Shown here one piece after another: positions 24,242-35,392 of a DNA stretch of 64,000 bases. The notes under the pieces are model-generated. The model was not told the DNA's origin, made no database searches, and worked only from the letters and a program-made list of their open reading frames with translations. Source of the stretch: Klebsiella variicola (GTDB lineage Bacteria; Pseudomonadota; Gammaproteobacteria; Enterobacterales; Enterobacteriaceae); NCBI RefSeq assembly GCF_000828055.2, contig NZ_CP010523.2, positions 5,208,001 to 5,272,000 on the forward strand, read 5' to 3'. The stretch's first letter is position 1. Each line of letters begins with the position of its first letter. A program made the position numbers and the translations under genes.

Positions 24242-25562
24242 GTTTTGCCAGCAGCGTTTTCCGCGTAATGCCTAACTGACGGGCGGCTTCAGTTTTGTTG
24301 CCGCCCGTTTTTTCCAGCGCCGCCAGAATCACCTCTTTTTCAACTTCCACTAACGGCTGAATCAGCGCGTTCTCGCTACCACCCGACGGCAACGGCGTGC
24401 CCGCTATCGCCAGCGGCAGTTCTCGTTCGGAGATATAGTTTCCGGTCAGCAGCACCACCGCCCGCTCCACCGCGTTTTCCAGTTCACGGATATTACCCGG
24501 CCAGGGGTAGTGGATCAGCAGATCCATCGCCTGCGGCGTAAACCCCTGCACCGTTTTGCGATTGCGTTCGGCATAGCGCTTAAGAAAGTGTTGCGCCAGT
24601 AGAGGAATGTCTTCCCGGCGCTGACGCAGCGGCGGCATATCAATGGTCACGACGTTCAGGCGATAATAGAGATCCTGGCGAAAGCGCCCGGCGCTCACCT
24701 CCTCCGCCAGATTACGATGGGTAGCGGCAATCAGCCGCACATCAACGGCAAGCGTCTGGTTACTGCCAACGCGCTGCACCTCGCGTTCCTGAATCGCCCG
24801 CAGCAGACGCACCTGCATCAGCGGTGAGATATCACCAATTTCATCAAGGAACAGCGTGCCGCCATCCGCCTCGACAAAACGCCCTTCCCGCCGCCGATCC
24901 GCCCCGGTAAACGCCCCTTTTTCATGACCGAACAGCTCGGACTCCAGCAGCGACTCATTCAGCGCCGCGCAGTTTAGCGTCACCAGCGGCTTCTCGCGGC
25001 GTTCGCTGCAGGCGTGAATGGCGCGCGCCACCAGTTCTTTACCGGTTCCCGATTCGCCGCAGATCAGCACCGTCGCATCCGAGGGCGCCACCAGCGTAAT
25101 ATTGTTGATAAGCGCCTGCATTGCCGGGCTATCGCCAATCATTCCCCATCGTAATTCTGTCGCGCCGCTGAAATCGCCCTCGCTCTGCCGGGTGTGTGCC
25201 AGCGCCTGAACCAGCGTCTGCTGTAGGGTGTCAAAATCCAGCGGTTTGACCAGATAATCCAGCGCCCCGGACTTAATGGCCTCCACCGCCGTGCCGACGC
25301 TGGAAAACGCCGTCATGATCAGCACCGGTATCGCCGGGTTATAGGCTTTTATCTCTTTTAACGTCGCGATACCGTCCAGCTCCGCCATACGGATATCGCA
25401 CAGCACCAGGTCGAAGACCTGGTGATGGATCTGCTCCAGCGCCTGCAGGCCGTTGTGAGCTAATGCCACCTGATAGCCCCAGCCGCGTAGCAGCGCCTGC
25501 AGGATCGTGCAGTGGCTGACGTCATCATCGACAACCAGAATCTGTACTTTATCGCTGCTCAT
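24231..25562 (-). CDS. zraR: sigma-54-dependent response regulator ZraR
   Basis: ZraR is the response regulator of the zinc-sensing ZraS/ZraR envelope-stress system. It has a receiver domain with phospho-acceptor Asp56 (VLCDIRMAE), an AAA+ domain with Walker A GESGTGKE and the sigma-54 contact loop GAFTGA, and a C-terminal Fis-type helix-turn-helix ([16 protein letters not shown]). The ATG at 25562 is chosen over the open frame to 25745 because GGAGGGAAG precedes it and the 443-residue length fits the family. It overlaps the zraS end by 14 bases, so both are co-translated. Confidence 0.95.
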   Translation of the reverse strand: MSSDKVQILVVDDDVSHCTILQALLRGWGYQVALAHNGLQALEQIHHQVFDLVLCDIRMAELDGIATLKEIKAYNPAIPVLIMTAFSSVGTAVEAIKSGALDYLVKPLDFDTLQQTLVQALAHTRQSEGDFSGATELRWGMIGDSPAMQALINNITLVAPSDATVLICGESGTGKELVARAIHACSERREKPLVTLNCAALNESLLESELFGHEKGAFTGADRRREGRFVEADGGTLFLDEIGDISPLMQVRLLRAIQEREVQRVGSNQTLAVDVRLIAATHRNLAEEVSAGRFRQDLYYRLNVVTIDMPPLRQRREDIPLLAQHFLKRYAERNRKTVQGFTPQAMDLLIHYPWPGNIRELENAVERAVVLLTGNYISERELPLAIAGTPLPSGGSENALIQPLVEVEKEVILAALEKTGGNKTEAARQLGITRKTLLAKLSR

Positions 25563-26943
25563 CTTCCCTCCGTTGAGCCTCCACCGGTAACCAAAGCGTA
25601 AATATCGCTCCGGCCCCCGGCTGGCTTTCGGCGCGGATTGTCCCGCCATGTTGTTCGATAATATTCTGTACCACCGCCAGCCCCAGCCCCGTGCCGTCCG
25701 CCTTGGTGGTGAAATACGGTGTGAAGATGGCCTGCAGCTCTTCATCGCTCATCCCCTTACCGCTATCCGTGACGACGATTTTCACCCGCTGACGATCGGC
25801 TTCGCTTGCCGATACGTGAATGACGCCATCACGGCCAATCGCCTGCATCGCGTTCAGGTACAGGTTCAACAGCACCTGGTTCAGGCGGTCAGCATCGGCG
25901 TTGATCGTGGTTAACTCAGGGCGCGGAGTAAATTGCAGCGCGATCCCGCGACTCTGCGCATCCTGGCTTACCAGCTGCAATGAGTGCCGGATAAGCGCGT
26001 TGATATCCACCGGCTGGTAATTTAAATGCGCGGGCCGGACCAGCTCCAGCAGCTCGCTGACCACCCGGTTCAGGCGGTCGGCTTCTTTCGCCATCACCTG
26101 GGCTAATTGCTGCGCTTCGCCGCCTGGGGGAGTGCGTTCGGCAAAATACTTCGCCAGCCCTTTAATCGAAGAGAGCGGATTGCGGATCTCATGCGCGACA
26201 CCCGCCGCCAGATGGCCAAGCGCCACCAGCTTTTCTTTGCGGGCCATCGCCTCCAGCAGCTGCTGGCGTGAGCGACGATAGCGGCGGAACCAGAACTGAG
26301 CGAGGATCGTCGCCGCGATGACCAGCGCCGCGGCACCCAGCATGATCATCATGTTACGCTGGCCGCGGGCCTGCGCCGCATCCAGCTCGCGGCTATCAAA
26401 GGCGATAAAAATCACCTGCGGGACAGTGGGCTGAGCCAGCGCGCTGTTGCCGCGATTCATCATCCCCATATGATGGCCGCGAGCAGGATTGAGCGGGCGG
26501 AACTGGCGATAGATCTCCAGTGCCGGCTGCGGTTCGTTAAGCCGGCGCCAGCGGGCCTGTTCGCTCACGTGGAGTTCGCGCATCTGCGCCGGACTGTACA
26601 GCGCGTTATCCACCTGTTGCGGATCGCTATGGGCGATGATTTTACCGTTTTCATCGGTCACCGCGAACCACAGCACTCCGGGTTGCCAGGCCATCTCTTC
26701 CAGCAGGGCCTGCAGTTGCGCATGATGCATACGCATCCCCATCCCGACGCGCGTGCCAGACTCCAGCGCGCGGATCAGCACGCTCCCCTTCTCCTCAATG
26801 GTTTGTCGGGCGGCGGTCGTCTCACGACCATAGTCGCGGACGATCATTACGGAGAACAGCATGACCAACAGCACCATTGTGCCGGTCAGCAGCCAGCTCA
26901 GGGCGTCCGCAGTGGCGTGCCGGGAGAAAGGTTTGATCTTCAT
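25549..26943 (-). CDS. zraS: sensor histidine kinase ZraS
   Basis: ZraS is an inner-membrane sensor kinase. Membrane segments lie at about residues 14-35 and 198-219 and enclose a periplasmic sensor region that contains His/Met-rich stretches (MRMHHAQ, GHHMGMM) suitable for metal contact. The phospho-acceptor His251 is in AAGVAHEIRNPLSSIKG, and the ATPase domain has GTGLGLAVVQNI. The start at 26943 follows AAGGA and gives 464 residues; upstream in-frame sequence holds the promoter. A sigma-54 promoter lies upstream. Confidence 0.95.
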   Translation of the reverse strand: MKIKPFSRHATADALSWLLTGTMVLLVMLFSVMIVRDYGRETTAARQTIEEKGSVLIRALESGTRVGMGMRMHHAQLQALLEEMAWQPGVLWFAVTDENGKIIAHSDPQQVDNALYSPAQMRELHVSEQARWRRLNEPQPALEIYRQFRPLNPARGHHMGMMNRGNSALAQPTVPQVIFIAFDSRELDAAQARGQRNMMIMLGAAALVIAATILAQFWFRRYRRSRQQLLEAMARKEKLVALGHLAAGVAHEIRNPLSSIKGLAKYFAERTPPGGEAQQLAQVMAKEADRLNRVVSELLELVRPAHLNYQPVDINALIRHSLQLVSQDAQSRGIALQFTPRPELTTINADADRLNQVLLNLYLNAMQAIGRDGVIHVSASEADRQRVKIVVTDSGKGMSDEELQAIFTPYFTTKADGTGLGLAVVQNIIEQHGGTIRAESQPGAGAIFTLWLPVEAQRREDEQR

Positions 26944-26988
26944 CGGTGAGTCCTTGTCATCTCTTTTTCGCTTTCTGCAGGATCCTTC

Positions 26989-27004
26989 AGCAGAAATCAT
27001 GCCA
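26989..27004 (-). promoter_or_regulatory. sigma-54 promoter of zraSR
   Basis: The minus strand reads TGGCATGATTTCTGCT, which has the -24 GG and -12 GC of the sigma-54 consensus TGGCACG-N4-TTGCW at the right spacing. Confidence 0.7.
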
Positions 27005-27054
27005 TTTTCCCACGCCGTCAATCCTGTTCTCAAACATATCGCCTGCGGTTTAGC

Positions 27055-27102
27055 GAGTAAAAATGACCCACCTGATCCGCCAGGAACGAGTCATTTTTAC
27101 TC
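27055..27102. promoter_or_regulatory. paired ZraR enhancer sites
   Basis: GAGTAAAAATGAC (27055-27067) and its exact reverse complement (27090-27102) are separated by 22 bp, midway between the two divergent sigma-54 promoters. They match the GAGTAAAAATGAC-type sites known for ZraR. Confidence 0.7.
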
Positions 27103-27154
27103 ACCTTCCCCATCGGCTCCTCCGGCAGGCCCGTACGGGCGGGCTTTTTCAGGC

Positions 27155-27170
27155 TGGCATGGAAGATGCA
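27155..27170 (+). promoter_or_regulatory. sigma-54 promoter of zraP
   Basis: TGGCATGGAAGATGCA fits the -24/-12 sigma-54 consensus and lies 33 bases before the zraP start codon. Confidence 0.75.
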
Positions 27171-27202
27171 ATAACGAGAGAAACCACACAGGAGATAATG
27201 CC

Positions 27203-27640
27203 ATGAAACGGAACCGTAACTTACCTCTCACCCTCGTCACCCTTGCCGTACTGACCTTTGGCAGCAACGCGGCCTGGGCCAACCATCACTGGGGCAATAA
27301 CACCGGGATGGGCAATCAGCGTTACAGCCAGCTGACCCAGGAGCAGCAGGCTACCGCGCAAAAGCTGCATAACGATTACGCTGCGCAAACCAGCGCCCTG
27401 CGCCAGCAGCTGCAGTCCAAACGCTATGAGTACAATGCGCTGCTCACGACGCAAAAGCCGGACAGTGGAAAGATTGAAGCTGTCGCTCAGGAGATGGAAG
27501 GCTTACGCCAGAAGCTGGATCAGCAGCGGGTGAAGTTTGATGTCGCCCTGGCTGAGGCGGGCGTTCCCCGTGGCGCAGGAATGGGATACAACGGCTGCCG
27601 CGGTAACGGCGGTGGTCATAGGGGCATGAACCACTGGTAA
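27203..27640 (+). CDS. zraP: periplasmic zinc resistance-associated protein ZraP
   Basis: ZraP is a periplasmic zinc-binding chaperone-like protein that damps ZraS signalling. Residues 1-26 form a signal peptide with cleavage after AWA, exposing an N-terminal HHWG. The middle is a glutamine-rich helical region (QLTQEQQATAQKLHNDY) and the C-terminus is rich in Gly and His (GNGGGHRGMNHW) with one Cys, suited to metal binding. The ATG at 27203 follows AGGAG; a much longer open frame upstream has no such site and crosses the promoter. It is 145 residues, close to the family size. Confidence 0.92.
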   Translation: MKRNRNLPLTLVTLAVLTFGSNAAWANHHWGNNTGMGNQRYSQLTQEQQATAQKLHNDYAAQTSALRQQLQSKRYEYNALLTTQKPDSGKIEAVAQEMEGLRQKLDQQRVKFDVALAEAGVPRGAGMGYNGCRGNGGGHRGMNHW

Positions 27641-27643
27641 TCG

Positions 27644-28339
27644 TTAGAAGCTTTTTTCTGTCGGCTGCCAGGTGCAGAAGTTTTCATTGGCGACCAGCAA
27701 TAGTTGAGAGCCTTCAGACGCCTCCAGCCAGGCGATGCTCACCGCGGCGGAGGAATGACTCTGGCGATGTTCAATATGCGCCAGGGCCCGGCTATCGAGG
27801 TCAGGCTTAACCGTCTGACCTTCACAGGTCAACACGGTATGCGCGGCAGCGTTCCAGCGCCCCTGACGCAGGACGACGCGTCCCTGCCGGAGAGCATCGC
27901 TGGTCTGGCGGATCTGCTCGGCGCGATAACGATACAGTGCGACCTGGTCGCTGGAGAGCTGTTGCTTCTGCCCGTCGACTTCCCGCTGCATAAAGCTGAG
28001 ATCGCCCTGCGCGTCGAAGCGGGCGCGAATATGTTCCGGCGGCTTACCGTAGACATTGAGTTCGATAAACGTCAATTGATCGCCCTGCCAGCGATATTCA
28101 CTGGTCGAGGTATCCCCGTGACGCCACGGGCTGAAAGCGGCGAGAAGATGGACTTCATCACCTGAATCTTTACGCCAGATACGCATCGCCCCCTGATTAT
28201 CCGCATAACCGCTGGCGGTAAACGGTGGAAGCGAGGCGTCGTGGCTGCAGGCAGTCAGCAACAGGATGCCCGCCAGCGCCAGAGGCCGGCGCCAGACAGA
28301 CAAAAGGGGCTTAATAGCCCCTTCGATAAAACTGTTCAC
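27644..28339 (-). CDS. yjaH: DUF1481 putative lipoprotein YjaH
   Basis: This protein of about 231 residues has a lipobox (LLTAC) after a hydrophobic segment, so it should be a lipid-anchored envelope protein. The function of this family is unknown. The start is uncertain: GTG codons at 28345 and 28339 lie just after hupA without a strong ribosome site, and a TTG at about 28303 would give a more typical short signal peptide beginning near SVWRRPLALAG. The hupA terminator lies within the first 12 codons if a GTG start is used. It converges with zraP with three bases between the stop codons. Confidence 0.8.
   Translation of the reverse strand: MNSFIEGAIKPLLSVWRRPLALAGILLLTACSHDASLPPFTASGYADNQGAMRIWRKDSGDEVHLLAAFSPWRHGDTSTSEYRWQGDQLTFIELNVYGKPPEHIRARFDAQGDLSFMQREVDGQKQQLSSDQVALYRYRAEQIRQTSDALRQGRVVLRQGRWNAAAHTVLTCEGQTVKPDLDSRALAHIEHRQSHSSAAVSIAWLEASEGSQLLLVANENFCTWQPTEKSF
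28302..28323 (-). terminator. hupA terminator inside the yjaH start
   Basis: AAGGGGC (28317-28323 on the minus strand) pairs with GCCCCTT (28304-28310) around a 6-base loop and runs into TTTTG. It fits an intrinsic terminator 30 bases after the hupA stop. Confidence 0.7.
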
Positions 28340-28351
28340 TGCCACGCGGTC

Positions 28352-28624
28352 TTACTTAACTGCGTCTTTCAGTGCTTTGCCAGAAACAAATGCCGGCACG
28401 TTAGCTGCAGCGATTTTGATCTCTTTACCGGTCTGCGGGTTGCGGCCAGTACGCTCAGCGCGGTGGTTCACTTTGAAGGTACCGAAACCAACCAGTTGAA
28501 CAGCATCACCTTCTTTCAGAGACTCAGTAATTGCAGCCAGGGTAGATTCCAGGGCAGCTTTAGCCTGTGCTTTGGACAGGTCAGCTTTGTCCGCAATTAC
28601 ATCAATCAGTTGAGTCTTGTTCAT
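28352..28624 (-). CDS. hupA: DNA-binding protein HU-alpha
   Basis: HU-alpha is a nucleoid protein that bends and compacts DNA as a dimer with itself or HU-beta. The 90-residue sequence is nearly identical to E. coli HU-alpha, with the dimer core GFGTFKV and the DNA-binding arm [12 protein letters not shown] containing the key intercalating proline. AAGGATAA precedes the start. The 186-base gap upstream should hold its promoters. Confidence 0.98.
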   Translation of the reverse strand: MNKTQLIDVIADKADLSKAQAKAALESTLAAITESLKEGDAVQLVGFGTFKVNHRAERTGRNPQTGKEIKIAAANVPAFVSGKALKDAVK

Positions 28625-28810
28625 AAGTTATCCTTACAATGTGTTTATCGCTTGCTAAGCATCGAGTGCGACGGAAATGCCAAAAAAGCACCCTCCTGCA
28701 TACACGCACCGATAGCCACTTTTTTTCGCCCTCCAAATGTAGACCAGACGGGGGGCGGAATGGAAGCCTTCAGACGCTACAATTCAGGCGGTAAATCACG
28801 TTTTCTGGTC

Positions 28811-29401
28811 TCACTGCTGAAAATTTATACCAATATTGCTCTCACCGGCCTCACGCAGGTCCGCGCGCAGACCTTTTATCAGCTCAAGGTCACGCTCTTC
28901 GCAGTCGGCCAGCAGGCGGAAAATTTCCCACTGAATATCCCATTCCTGCTCTACCGCCGGGTTCGCTTTCAGCTCTTCATCGGTCATTTCGCGACCGGCC
29001 TGGGTCATTTCCAGCATCGCCACGCTGGTGATGGATGTCTTGCTCACCTCAATCGCGTGCTCAAGTGTTTCACCGCTCAGACGCGAATGGATCAGTTCGC
29101 TCAACGCCACGCAGGCGTCTATAGCCGGGTAAACACCGTACAGGTCGAAATCATCTGCCGCCGGGATGGCCTCTTCCAGCTTCTCCAGCTGACTGTCGAA
29201 ATTCACCTTCGCATCTTTAACCGTCAGCGTTTCCCAGATCAGGTCCAGGATACGACGGTACAGCTGGCCGTCGCCGAACTCGGTTTGCTTGCAGAACATG
29301 GCGTAGTTAGGGTACATACGCTCGCACAGGCAGGCCATAAAAGTGACATGCTGCCAGCTTTCCAGCTTCTCCAGGCGCAGGTGAATCGGGTTTTGTAACA
29401 T
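28811..29401 (-). CDS. yjaG: DUF416 protein YjaG
   Basis: This 196-residue acidic cytoplasmic protein matches E. coli YjaG in length and start (MLQNPIHLRLEKLESWQ). The DUF416 family has no established function. It appears helical, without membrane segments or a signal peptide. It follows nfi by 42 bases on the same strand and may be read with hemE-nfi. Only a weak ribosome site (CGAGAA) precedes the ATG. Confidence 0.9.
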   Translation of the reverse strand: MLQNPIHLRLEKLESWQHVTFMACLCERMYPNYAMFCKQTEFGDGQLYRRILDLIWETLTVKDAKVNFDSQLEKLEEAIPAADDFDLYGVYPAIDACVALSELIHSRLSGETLEHAIEVSKTSITSVAMLEMTQAGREMTDEELKANPAVEQEWDIQWEIFRLLADCEERDLELIKGLRADLREAGESNIGINFQQ

Positions 29402-29443
29402 GATGAATTCTCGAAGTCAGAAATTAGGCGCAGTGTACCTGAA

Positions 29444-30115
29444 TCAGCCGTGATTTGCTTGCCAACGCACAAACGACGGACGACGGGACGCCACCGCATC
29501 GGCCCAGCGCGTCGGCTCGGGGAGACGATAGCCTCGCATGCAGCGCTCAACCCACATTAAGGCGCTGTCCATGCCCACCCGGTGACCGGAGCTAATAAAC
29601 AGCGGGTTGCAGCGCACTTTGCTGCGCCAGACCCAGGCCAGTTGCTCATTTTTATCCATCAGCGGGGCCAGTGCGCCGGGCTCATCACCCAGTTCGCCGA
29701 TTTTTCCGCACAGCCGTTTTTTCGCCACCCCGATGGTCGGCACGTCAATCATCAGACCAAAATGGCTGGCGACGCCGAGCCGCCGGGGATGGGAGATACC
29801 GTGGCCGTCGACGAAGAGCAGGTCCGGTTTTTGCGAAAGCTGCTCCCACGCCGCCAGCAGCGCAGGTGTTTCGCGAAATGAGAGAAAGCCGGGAATATAG
29901 GGCATGGTGGTGGCGACGCGCGCCACCTGATACTCCACCAGCTCAAGCTCAGGCCAGGTCAGCAGCACCATCGCAGCCCGGGTCACTTCCCCTTCCTGCT
30001 CAAACCCGACATCCGCGCCGCCGATCAACGCCGGCGGGTCGCGATCCAGTCGATCCGCTCGCTCGACCGACGCGGCTAACTGTTGTTGTTGGGTACGTAG
30101 CGCGGCTAAATCCAT
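29444..30115 (-). CDS. nfi: endonuclease V (deoxyinosine 3' endonuclease)
   Basis: Nfi nicks DNA near deoxyinosine and some other lesions and starts repair of deaminated adenine. The 223 residues carry the catalytic acids as Asp35 (GGADVGF), Glu82 (FLSFRE) and Asp103 (FVDGHG), along with the lesion-wedge motif PYIPG. AGGAGATAA precedes the start. It lies 12 bases after hemE, so the two are probably co-transcribed. Confidence 0.95.
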   Translation of the reverse strand: MDLAALRTQQQQLAASVERADRLDRDPPALIGGADVGFEQEGEVTRAAMVLLTWPELELVEYQVARVATTMPYIPGFLSFRETPALLAAWEQLSQKPDLLFVDGHGISHPRRLGVASHFGLMIDVPTIGVAKKRLCGKIGELGDEPGALAPLMDKNEQLAWVWRSKVRCNPLFISSGHRVGMDSALMWVERCMRGYRLPEPTRWADAVASRRPSFVRWQANHG

Positions 30116-30127
30116 ACGGCTTATCTC

Positions 30128-31192
30128 CTATTGATGATAGGGTGTGGAAAGACGATGCACCGCCTCAACAAAGACGCCCGCATGCTGCGGGTCGACATCC
30201 TGATGGATGCCGTGACCAAGGTTAAAGACATGGCCTTCGCCCTGGCCGAAGCCGGCGAGAATAGTCGCCACTTCCTCTTCAATACGCGGGGCTGGCGCAT
30301 ACAGCATCGACGGGTCCATATTGCCCTGGAGCGCCACTTTGTGACCTACGCGACGGCGAGCATCGGCGATATCGGTGGTCCAGTCGAGTCCCAGCGCATC
30401 ACAGCCGGTCTCCGCCATCGCTTCCAGCCACTGGCCACCGCCTTTGGTGAACAGGGTCACCGGCACGCGGCGGCCTTCGTTCTCCCGCAGCAGGCCATCG
30501 ACAATTTTATGCATGTAGTAGAGCGAGAACTGCTGATAGTCGCGACCGGTCAGCACCCCGCCCCAGGTGTCGAAAATCATCACCGACTGCGCGCCGGCTT
30601 TGATCTGCGCGTTGAGGTACAGGGTGACGCTCTTCGCCAGCTTCTCCAGCAGCGCATGCAGCGCCTGCGGTTCGGCGTACATCATCTTTTTGATCACAGT
30701 GAACGCTTTGCTGCTGCCGCCTTCCACCATATAGGTCGCCAGCGTCCAGGGGCTACCGGAGAAGCCGATCAGCGGCACTTCGCCTTTCAGTTCGCGGCGA
30801 ATGGTACGCACGGCGTTCATGACATAGCCCAGTTCCTGCTCCGGATCCGGGATTGGCAGCTTGTCGACGTCGGCTTTGCTTTTTATCGGCGAGGTGAAGC
30901 GCGGACCTTCGCCAGCTTCAAAGTACAGCCCCAGACCCATGGCGTCCGGGATCGTCAGGATGTCCGAAAAGAGGATCGCCGCATCCAGCGGGTAACGGCG
31001 CAGCGGCTGGAGCGTCACTTCGCAGGCCAGCTCGGCATTTTTACACAGCGACATAAAGTCGCCCGCTTGCGCACGGGTGGCTTTGTACTCCGGTAAATAG
31101 CGGCCCGCCTGGCGCATCATCCACACCGGGGTGACATCAACCGGCTGACGCAGCAGCGCGCGCAGGTAACGATCGTTTTTCAGTTCGGTCAT
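30128..31192 (-). CDS. hemE: uroporphyrinogen decarboxylase
   Basis: HemE decarboxylates the four acetate side chains of uroporphyrinogen III to give coproporphyrinogen III in heme synthesis. The 354-residue protein has the family signatures [15 protein letters not shown] near residue 25 and [13 protein letters not shown] near residue 145. AAAGGAA precedes the ATG. It lies 40 bases after nudC and 12 before nfi on the same strand. Confidence 0.97.
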   Translation of the reverse strand: MTELKNDRYLRALLRQPVDVTPVWMMRQAGRYLPEYKATRAQAGDFMSLCKNAELACEVTLQPLRRYPLDAAILFSDILTIPDAMGLGLYFEAGEGPRFTSPIKSKADVDKLPIPDPEQELGYVMNAVRTIRRELKGEVPLIGFSGSPWTLATYMVEGGSSKAFTVIKKMMYAEPQALHALLEKLAKSVTLYLNAQIKAGAQSVMIFDTWGGVLTGRDYQQFSLYYMHKIVDGLLRENEGRRVPVTLFTKGGGQWLEAMAETGCDALGLDWTTDIADARRRVGHKVALQGNMDPSMLYAPAPRIEEEVATILAGFGQGEGHVFNLGHGIHQDVDPQHAGVFVEAVHRLSTPYHQ

Positions 31193-31232
31193 TTTTACAT
31201 TCCTTTAGCGTTGATGCGCCCAGTGTAACATG

Positions 31233-32006
31233 TCACTCGAACTCTGCCCGACACATCGCCACCGTATCTTCGATAAGCCGACGCGCCACCGTGCCCGGCG
31301 GTGGCAGGAGCGGTAGATTGTCATAGCGGTACCAGTCCGCGGTCAGCAGCTCTTTTTTGTCGACCACGATATCGCCATCCGCGTAATCCGCCATAAAGGC
31401 GGTCATCAGCGACTGCGGGAACGGCCACGGCTGAGAGGTCACATAGCGCAGGTTTTTCACCTTGATGCCGCTCTCCTCCATCACCTCGCGGGCCACTGCC
31501 TGCTCAAGGGTTTCACCCACTTCGACAAACCCGGCCAGCACGGTGTGCACGCCGTTACGATGGCGGGTATGTTGCGCCAACAGGATCGAATCATCGCGAC
31601 GGATAGCGACGATAATGCAGGGGGCAATTTGCGGGTAATAGCGTTCACGGCAGTGGCTGCACAGCATCGCCCATTCGCTTTTGCTGGCATGCATCGGATG
31701 GCCACAGTAGCCGCAAAATTTATGCGATCGATAAAATTCGGCGAGCTGGATCCCTCGCCCCGCCAGCTGGAAGAGACCCGGATCCTGATCCAGAACCTGG
31801 CGTAACGATCCCATGTCATGGCGGCGATCCTGGCGCACCATCCAGACGGACTCGCCCTGCCACTCGCCAATATGCAGCGCATGCTGTCCGACAAGATCGA
31901 AATTAACCGCTTCGCCATGTGGTAATTCTCCACCAGGCAACCATAATTTTTGTTCGTGACTGACAACCCACCAGCCGCGATCTAATTTTTCAATAATACG
32001 ATCCAT
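31233..32006 (-). CDS. nudC: NAD+ diphosphatase / RNA deNADding enzyme
   Basis: NudC hydrolyses NADH/NAD+ to NMN and AMP and removes NAD caps from RNA 5' ends. A zinc ribbon is formed by Cys98, Cys101, Cys116 and Cys119, and the Nudix box runs from about 159 to 181 ([12 protein letters not shown] then REVMEESG), followed by the SQPWPFPQS motif that marks the NADH-specific branch. It has 257 residues, the E. coli length. It is divergent from rsd. Confidence 0.96.
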   Translation of the reverse strand: MDRIIEKLDRGWWVVSHEQKLWLPGGELPHGEAVNFDLVGQHALHIGEWQGESVWMVRQDRRHDMGSLRQVLDQDPGLFQLAGRGIQLAEFYRSHKFCGYCGHPMHASKSEWAMLCSHCRERYYPQIAPCIIVAIRRDDSILLAQHTRHRNGVHTVLAGFVEVGETLEQAVAREVMEESGIKVKNLRYVTSQPWPFPQSLMTAFMADYADGDIVVDKKELLTADWYRYDNLPLLPPPGTVARRLIEDTVAMCRAEFE

Positions 32007-32099
32007 ATCTATTGCACTACCTTTGCTTCACTGGCATGTTGTTAACATTATATTTACATTTTGGTGAGCAGATTTAAATCAAAACTAGCGGAGTCAATC

Positions 32100-32597
32100 A
32101 TGCTAAACCAGCTGGAAAATCTGACGGAGCGCGTTGGCGGTAGTAATGAACTGGTCGATCGCTGGCTACAAGTGCGTAAGCATCTGCTCGTGGCTTACTA
32201 CAATCTGGTTGGCCTGAAACCGGGCAAAGAGTCATTTATGCGGCTAAACGAAAAGGCGCTGGATGACTTTTGCCAAAGTCTGGTGGATTACCTCTCATCC
32301 GGTCATTTTAGTATTTATGAACGCATTATTGGCGAAATGGAAGGCGATACCCCACTTTTAGCCGCCACCCGGCTTTATCCACAGCTGGAAGCCAATACCC
32401 AGCAGATGATGGACTACTACGATACCTGCCTCGAAAACGCTATCGATCACGATAACTACCTTGAATTTCAGCAGGCGCTGTCGGATATCGGCGAGTCGCT
32501 GGAAGCACGTTTCGCGCTGGAGGATAAACTGATCGCCCTCGCCGTCGCGCATAATCTGAGCAACGACGTGCGCGATAATATTGCGCCGACCGCTTGA
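32100..32597 (+). CDS. rsd: sigma-70 binding regulator Rsd
   Basis: Rsd binds sigma-70 region 4 in stationary phase and frees core RNA polymerase for alternative sigma factors. The 165-residue protein starts MLNQLENLTERVGG and keeps the family stretches LVAYYNLVGLKPGKESFMRLNEKAL and IDHDNYLEFQQ. The ATG at 32100 has GCGGAG upstream; the in-frame start at 32061 lacks a ribosome site. The C-terminal tail (about the last 20 residues) looks different from the E. coli protein as I remember it. Confidence 0.93.
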   Translation: MLNQLENLTERVGGSNELVDRWLQVRKHLLVAYYNLVGLKPGKESFMRLNEKALDDFCQSLVDYLSSGHFSIYERIIGEMEGDTPLLAATRLYPQLEANTQQMMDYYDTCLENAIDHDNYLEFQQALSDIGESLEARFALEDKLIALAVAHNLSNDVRDNIAPTA

Positions 32598-32622
32598 GTT
32601 GTGCGCAATTAACGAGTAGTTT
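32594..32622 (+). promoter_or_regulatory. candidate thiC operon promoter
   Basis: TTGAGT (32594-32599) overlaps the rsd stop codon and TAGTTT (32617-32622) follows after 17 bp. Transcription would begin about 27 bases before the riboswitch. A small hairpin with a TCCG loop (32633-32648) then falls inside the leader. Confidence 0.4.
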
Positions 32623-32655
32623 ACCTCCGTTCCCCCTCTCCGGAGGGGACGTCAT

Positions 32656-32763
32656 CTTGTCGGAGTGCCTATTTTCCATGCGCTGGCTAAAGTGGAAAAG
32701 GCTGAGACCGTTAATTCGGGATCCGCGGAACCTGATCAGGCTAATACCTGCGAAGGGAACAAG
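32656..32763 (+). promoter_or_regulatory. TPP riboswitch (Thi box)
   Basis: The conserved core is present: CTTGTCGGAGTGCC, GGCTGAGACCG, GGGATCCGCGGAACCTGATC, and CTAATACCTGCGAAGGGAAC with the closing ACAAG of P1. It should lower thiC operon expression when thiamin pyrophosphate is bound. The P3 arm carries an added 7-bp stem (TTTTCCA 32672-32678 with TGGAAAA 32693-32699). The expression platform before thiC is not resolved; no clear terminator is visible. Confidence 0.97.
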
Positions 32764-32849
32764 AGTAAACTGCTGGTCGCACCTGTCCGTTCTGGATCGG
32801 TCGCATCTGTTACTCCATCCGTCGTCTGACAAGCCATCTCCTTTTTTAA

Positions 32850-34756
<1,907 letters not shown>

Positions 34757-34757
<1 letters not shown>

Positions 34758-35392
34758 TGTATCAACCTGATTTTCCACCCGTCCCATTTCGTCTTGGACT
34801 CTACCCGGTGGTTGACAGCGTGGCGTGGATTGAGCGCCTGCTGGAGGCGGGAGTGCGTACTCTTCAACTGCGCATCAAAGACCAACGTGACAGCGACGTG
34901 GAGGATGACGTGATCGCCGCCATCGCCCTTGGCCGCCGCTATCACGCCCGGTTGTTCATTAACGATTACTGGCAGCTGGCGATTAAGCATCAGGCCTACG
35001 GGGTACACCTGGGGCAAGAAGATCTGGAAACCACCGATCTGAGCGCTATCCGCAAAGCCGGACTGCGTCTCGGCGTCTCCACTCACGACAATATGGAAAT
35101 TGATGTCGCGCTGGCGGCGCGCCCCTCTTACATCGCGCTGGGCCACGTCTTCCCGACGCAAACCAAACAGATGCCTTCCGCGCCGCAGGGCCTCGACCAG
35201 CTAGCCAGACATATTCAACGCCTGGCGGATTACCCCACCGTCGCGATCGGCGGCATCAGTCTGGAAAAAGCGCCGGGCGTACTGGCGACCGGCGTCGGCA
35301 GCATCGCGGTAGTCAGCGCTATTACCCAGGCGGCGGACTGGCGGGCAGCAACAGACCAGCTGCTGGCGCTGGCGGGAGCAGGCGATGAATGA
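34757..35392 (+). CDS. thiE: thiamin phosphate synthase
   Basis: ThiE couples the pyrimidine diphosphate and the thiazole phosphate to thiamin phosphate. It is a small TIM barrel of 211 residues with [34 protein letters not shown] and the phosphate loop AIGGIS. The start is fused to the thiC stop as TGATG, after the AGGAGG upstream; the longer frame from 34610 lies inside thiC. Its end overlaps thiF by 8 bases. Confidence 0.96.
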
